This document shows, piece after piece, positions 60,189-64,000 of a stretch of 64,000 nt of DNA. Origin of the DNA: Litoditis marina (taxonomy: Eukaryota > Nematoda > Chromadorea > Rhabditida > Rhabditidae). A program made the translations under genes and the position numbers. The notes beneath the pieces were generated by a model. It did not search any database and had not been told where the DNA came from. It was given only the letters and a program-made list of their open reading frames with translations. The DNA lies in contig OZ038434.1 of assembly GCA_964036275.1 (NCBI GenBank), forward strand, positions 33,751,279 through 33,815,278. Direction: 5' to 3'. Position 1 is the first letter of the stretch, and every line of letters starts with the position of its first letter.

Positions 60189-63100
60189 ATGCCGGCTATC
60201 GGCGGTATTCATGACGCCGTTTCATCGTCGATGGTAGATGCCTGGCAGCCTGCCAATCTGATCCTCACCATTTGCTCCGTGCTTTGTATGGTAACCGTGG
60301 TTAGTCTGTGCACGTGCTGTCAGAAGAAGGTCAAGAACAGGTGGGTAGTTTGATAATAATGGTTTTTTGAATTAATATTTGTCTTGTTTTTCATAGTCGG
60401 TCAGAAGAAGGCGCATGCTTTATTTATACCGGCATTTCGTTAACCCTAGCAGTTTACCCATAACCGAATAACCTCATTCACCTGAGGTTAAACCCTTTCA
60501 TCAACCATCTAGTAACATCATATTTTCGAAATTGACGAAATTCCCGGATCCTTGTGGAATCGGCCTGATTTTGTTAGTTTTCGATATTATATTCTTCCTC
60601 TATAACGACCAGGATTACAGGGATTCCGATATGTTCCGTTTAAAATTCCACTGACCCATTCTAATTTAGTCATTTTTGGCACTTTTTCTGGACTTAATGC
60701 TCCTTTAATGATGGAGAGCATGATAAACAGAAGGAATCATAACTCTTAGTAATTTATCCGTTTTAAATGTTACTTATTTTCCTCTACATTATTAACACTG
60801 TAAATCAGCAATTTCACCTGTTACAGGGATCCCGAAGATGTTTACGGCATTGTAAATCCGGCTGCGGTCACAATAACTTCTGGCGAGGGACCCAGCTCCA
60901 ATAATCCCCATTCGGTCCAGTTTCGGAGTCTATCGAAGGGTGCCAAAATCAACGAGCGGCACTCGCAACCGTCCGGAAAGGTGGGCCAACCTTTTTTTCT
61001 TGAATTTACTGATTCACTGTCCTTTATCAGTTGAAATTCTTTGAAATACTGTCCCTTTCCAAAACTCATCAAATTGTTGGTTGAAGACTTGATGAGTACT
61101 TTTTCATACGTTTTACATCGACATTCAACGCCGGCGTCAATAGTGAAGAAATTTTTTCATTTGGTTGCCGTTAACCGGTAACGCCAGTGTAAATGAAATG
61201 CGCATGTTCCCTTCACTATTCACGCTGACGTATAAAGTTCAAATGCGACCTGAGTTACTGGAAAATGCAGTTCATTACCCGATTTCTGAATGATTTGTGT
61301 TCTCAGAATGGTTCTTCCATTCACAATTCGACGCGTGTTTCGGCGCCGGGCCGCGCCCTGCCCCAACTGCCCGCAGATATGTACACAGGTGGGCAGATTT
61401 CGAGAATTTGGTGTTTGGTCTAATTTTATTTTAACCGTACAGCAGGTAAGGTGGGAAGAAACTCCTTTTTCTCTCTTTCAAGTACGTGAAACATCCTGAT
61501 TTCGCATCAAAAGTAAACTAATTCTTCCTATTTTGGCGAAAATGGCGCTCGTTTTTCGAATTTTCTTAGATCTGATACAGTCAGGGATTGCTGATTGTAT
61601 CAGATTTCAGATCTACTGTCGGCGAGAGTTTCGAGTTCCACATGGTTTATCAAAGAGTGAAAATGAACGTGTGTCACCTTAAAAATGGGCAAGATGCAAA
61701 AGTGATAAATCTCCCAGTTTGTCGCGTTTCAAACAGCTTTCGCTTCTGAAACTGAACGTAAGTTCCAGAATTACGGCAAAAACGAGCATAGGTCAGCACC
61801 ATTCTGACGAGGTTTTTCACCCATGGGAATAACTATGTTTCGTTCAGCCATCGACAAGCAGCGAGGTCGCAAGGACGAGATCTCCTTCGCCGACGACAAT
61901 TGTAATCCGACATACGAATCAATAGATCCCGAAGTGGACTCAATTATCGATCCACTGTATTCGAAGGCAAGTTCTTCGCATACATCATCAGAGTTGTCCA
62001 AATAGCCGGAAATTCTATTAAAAAAACTAATCTTTTTCGCTAATATCGGGGAAATCGTCCGATTTTCGATGCAAAGTCATGGTGTTTCACTCATCTCAAA
62101 CAGAAAAATGGGTTCCTTTCTGTAGGATAGTCACACCTAATGGTTGTGTGCCTTTGAAGTTTCCAGCGACCATAAGCGATGTACTATTTATCGTGTTGTT
62201 ACTCTAACGGTTATTCATTCAGGTACGCAGTACGCCCATTACCATCATATTATCCATAACTTGACCATACCCCAGTAAAGTTGTCCGAATAGTCGGGAAA
62301 AAAAAAAAGAAAAACGGACTACTTTTCCGCCAAAAAGAAGATAATCGGTCTACATTTGAGGAAAAATCATGAATTTTCACTTGTTAACACACGAAAACGG
62401 ACTAACTTTTGTCGTTTAGTCAGACCTTACTGGTGTAAGAACTTGACTTTATTGAATCTTAACTTTAAATTGTACATTTCATTCTATATCCAGGTGGGTG
62501 AGGTTCGTACGTCTCGACGGGAACGCAAGTACGACTATCCGATATTTCCGGGTCGAAAACGGACGGACGGACAGGGACCCTCTCAGCCGGAGGAGGTGCG
62601 ATTTGTTTATTTGATATTTTTGTTACATTGCTTTCCAATCATTTTTAACTGGAAGAGTTAGGATTAGTTTTTCCGGTTGTATTAGATTCTTCTAATCTTC
62701 TGGTCGTTCCCAAATTTATAGAAACATTTCTAAAGGGAGAGAAATCTACTTACTTTAATATTAATTTTTTCATTGAAATTTATGTTGTTTTATATATTTC
62801 GTCAATTTCGTAGTTCCAGACGTTGTATCAAAGTGCCTCGCAAATCTATGCCGGAGCCAGCGAAGATCCATATAGGTACGTGAGATGTTACAGATTTTCC
62901 GTCGTTTTCTCGAAATTCTGATAGTTTTTCTCTGATTGTATAGTCTGATAAAACTATATGAAGAAATAGTCTTGGGTTTTATTTTTCTGGTTGTCATAAT
63001 TAAATCATTCCGTAGACCAATTCATTATACACACGGGTTTATTGATAGTTTTACCGAGAAACCACTCTTTTCTTCACCCTAATTTAGAAGATTAATCATG

Positions 63101-63900
63101 TTCATCTTAGAAAAGTTCTCATGTTTGTTGTATTAAATTTTTTGTTCAAGAAAAATTTTGTTTTGTTTGTAAGGGGTTTCCGGCCGCCCTCCGGTCGAAG
63201 AACTGTGCGTTTCCGCAGTTGCCCCGTAAAACACTGCCGGTAATAATTGTAGAGAGTGTGTGACTTTGATTTTGATTGATTGTGTATTGTGTGTTTCGAT
63301 TCGGTTTATTTTGTACTGGGCCCACGAAAAACACAGCAGAATTGTTCGTAGATGCACATGCACCACTAAAGGAGAAAATCGTGAACATTTGACTATTTTG
63401 CTGTACAATCATAGGGTATTACCGATTTGAATGAGAAAAACTGGTGCCATTCTGTAAAATAGTCAGACTTCACTGTCGTTTGACTGTGTAGCCGCACGGT
63501 ATAATATAGTCCTTTTCTCGTTGATGTCATGTCTTGTTTTCAGTTCGATCACATCCGACTCGCGTGTGGTGGCAAATTCGGGCGATGGAGATAGTAGCAG
63601 TGCCTATGATCCCGGATACGCTAAGGTGGGCCATTTACCAAGATAACCGATATTGACATGAAATGAATCTAATTTCTGGTCAGATTCGGGAAAAATATAG
63701 GTCAAATGTTCGCTAGTTTCGGCATCGGTGAAAGCTCGGTTATGTTTTGATCCGTTCGCAAAAGTGAGGGTGAAAAGTGGTTTGGTACGACAATTTATCA
63801 AGACGACGTCTTATTCTAGGTGAAGCCGAATGGAATCGACTCGAAACGCCTGGATCGCCTGGAGAAAACGGAGCGGGAGCTGGACCAGCTGTACTCGAAG
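60189..63900 (+). CDS. Single-pass transmembrane adaptor-like protein with many tyrosine motifs (3' end outside window)
   Basis: Exons 60163-60340 (ATG at 60189), 60827-60980, 61307-61388, 61848-61966, 62494-62595, 62814-62875, 63544-63625 and 63820-63900 join in frame to 278 codons, and the gene continues to the right. About 21 residues precede one transmembrane segment (22-40, ANLILTICSVLCMVTVVSL). It is followed at once by CTCCQKKVKNR, a likely palmitoylation site and stop-transfer. The rest is a soluble tail with 12 tyrosines. It includes a proline motif GRALPQLPADMY (117-128), an NPxY with paired motifs (NPTYESI at 149-155 and DPLYSKV at 164-170), DPYSSI (221-226), YDPGYAKV (245-252) and a further LYSK (275-278). 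This arrangement is that of transmembrane adaptors such as PAG/Cbp, LAT and NTAL, which recruit SH2 proteins after Src-family phosphorylation. The assignment is by architecture; a receptor tail with a trans-spliced start is the alternative. One intron has a GC donor (61967). Exon 62814 has a second possible acceptor six bases later. Confidence 0.75.
61967..61972 (+). other. GC-AG intron donor
   Basis: The exon ends TCGAAG and the intron begins GCAAGT. Reading on gives a stop after about 13 codons, whereas using the GC donor joins LYSK to VGEV in frame. The surrounding bases match the strong AG|GCAAGT form known for GC-AG introns. Confidence 0.7.
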
Positions 63901-64000
63901 GTTGGCATTTTTCGCAAAGTTTCTTACTTTTTAGGTTGACGTTCAACATAACCTACTCAGTTACTTATTCGCCTCGTTTCTTTGGTCGTACCTCGCGCGA

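Overview
The window looks like nematode nuclear DNA, probably from a rhabditid-like worm. It is AT-rich, coding exons are short and split by introns that nearly always end in TTTCAG or TTCCAG, and four of the five host genes have their presumed ATG 0 to 26 bases after such an acceptor, as expected for spliced-leader trans-splicing. Most of the rest is foldback elements, tRNA-derived repeats, satellites and C/G runs. The species cannot be told from the sequence. Positions 55031-55230 are an assembly gap.

Layout. (1) 103-15393, minus strand: the N-terminal part of a coiled-coil, proline/arginine-rich protein. Eight exons join in one frame, and the gene runs off the left edge. An 8.6 kb intron holds a GC-rich promoter-like block at 6.1-7.3 kb. 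(2) 18688-29146, plus: a complete 11-exon gene for a 343-residue, membrane-anchored member of the spermine synthase/METTL13-like methyltransferase family. (3) 32480-35218, plus: a four-transmembrane protein with LAPTM-like topology. (4) 35.2-45.2 kb: no gene seen, only repeats. (5) 45192-53920, plus: a GT8 (glycogenin/PGSIP-like) glycosyltransferase with signal peptide, catalytic domain and a polytopic C-terminus. Two single-base frame breaks lie in A runs, and an antisense retroposon-like ORF1 gene (49127-50062) sits in an intron. (6) 60189-63900, plus, running off the right edge: a short-ectodomain, single-pass protein with juxtamembrane cysteines and many tyrosine motifs, resembling a PAG/LAT-type transmembrane adaptor.

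The most unusual pattern is shared by all five host genes. Introns carry decayed copies of the beginning or end of the neighbouring exon, each still next to its acceptor or donor site. In most cases a short GTAGTTTGATC...GATCAAACTAC foldback, or a decayed half of one, lies between exon and copy. At least twelve such copies are visible. In one, a TTAA-targeting foldback element has inserted later, so the copy is older than that insertion.

The genes do not form an obvious pathway. They share trans-splicing-like starts and the same repeat-driven intron growth.
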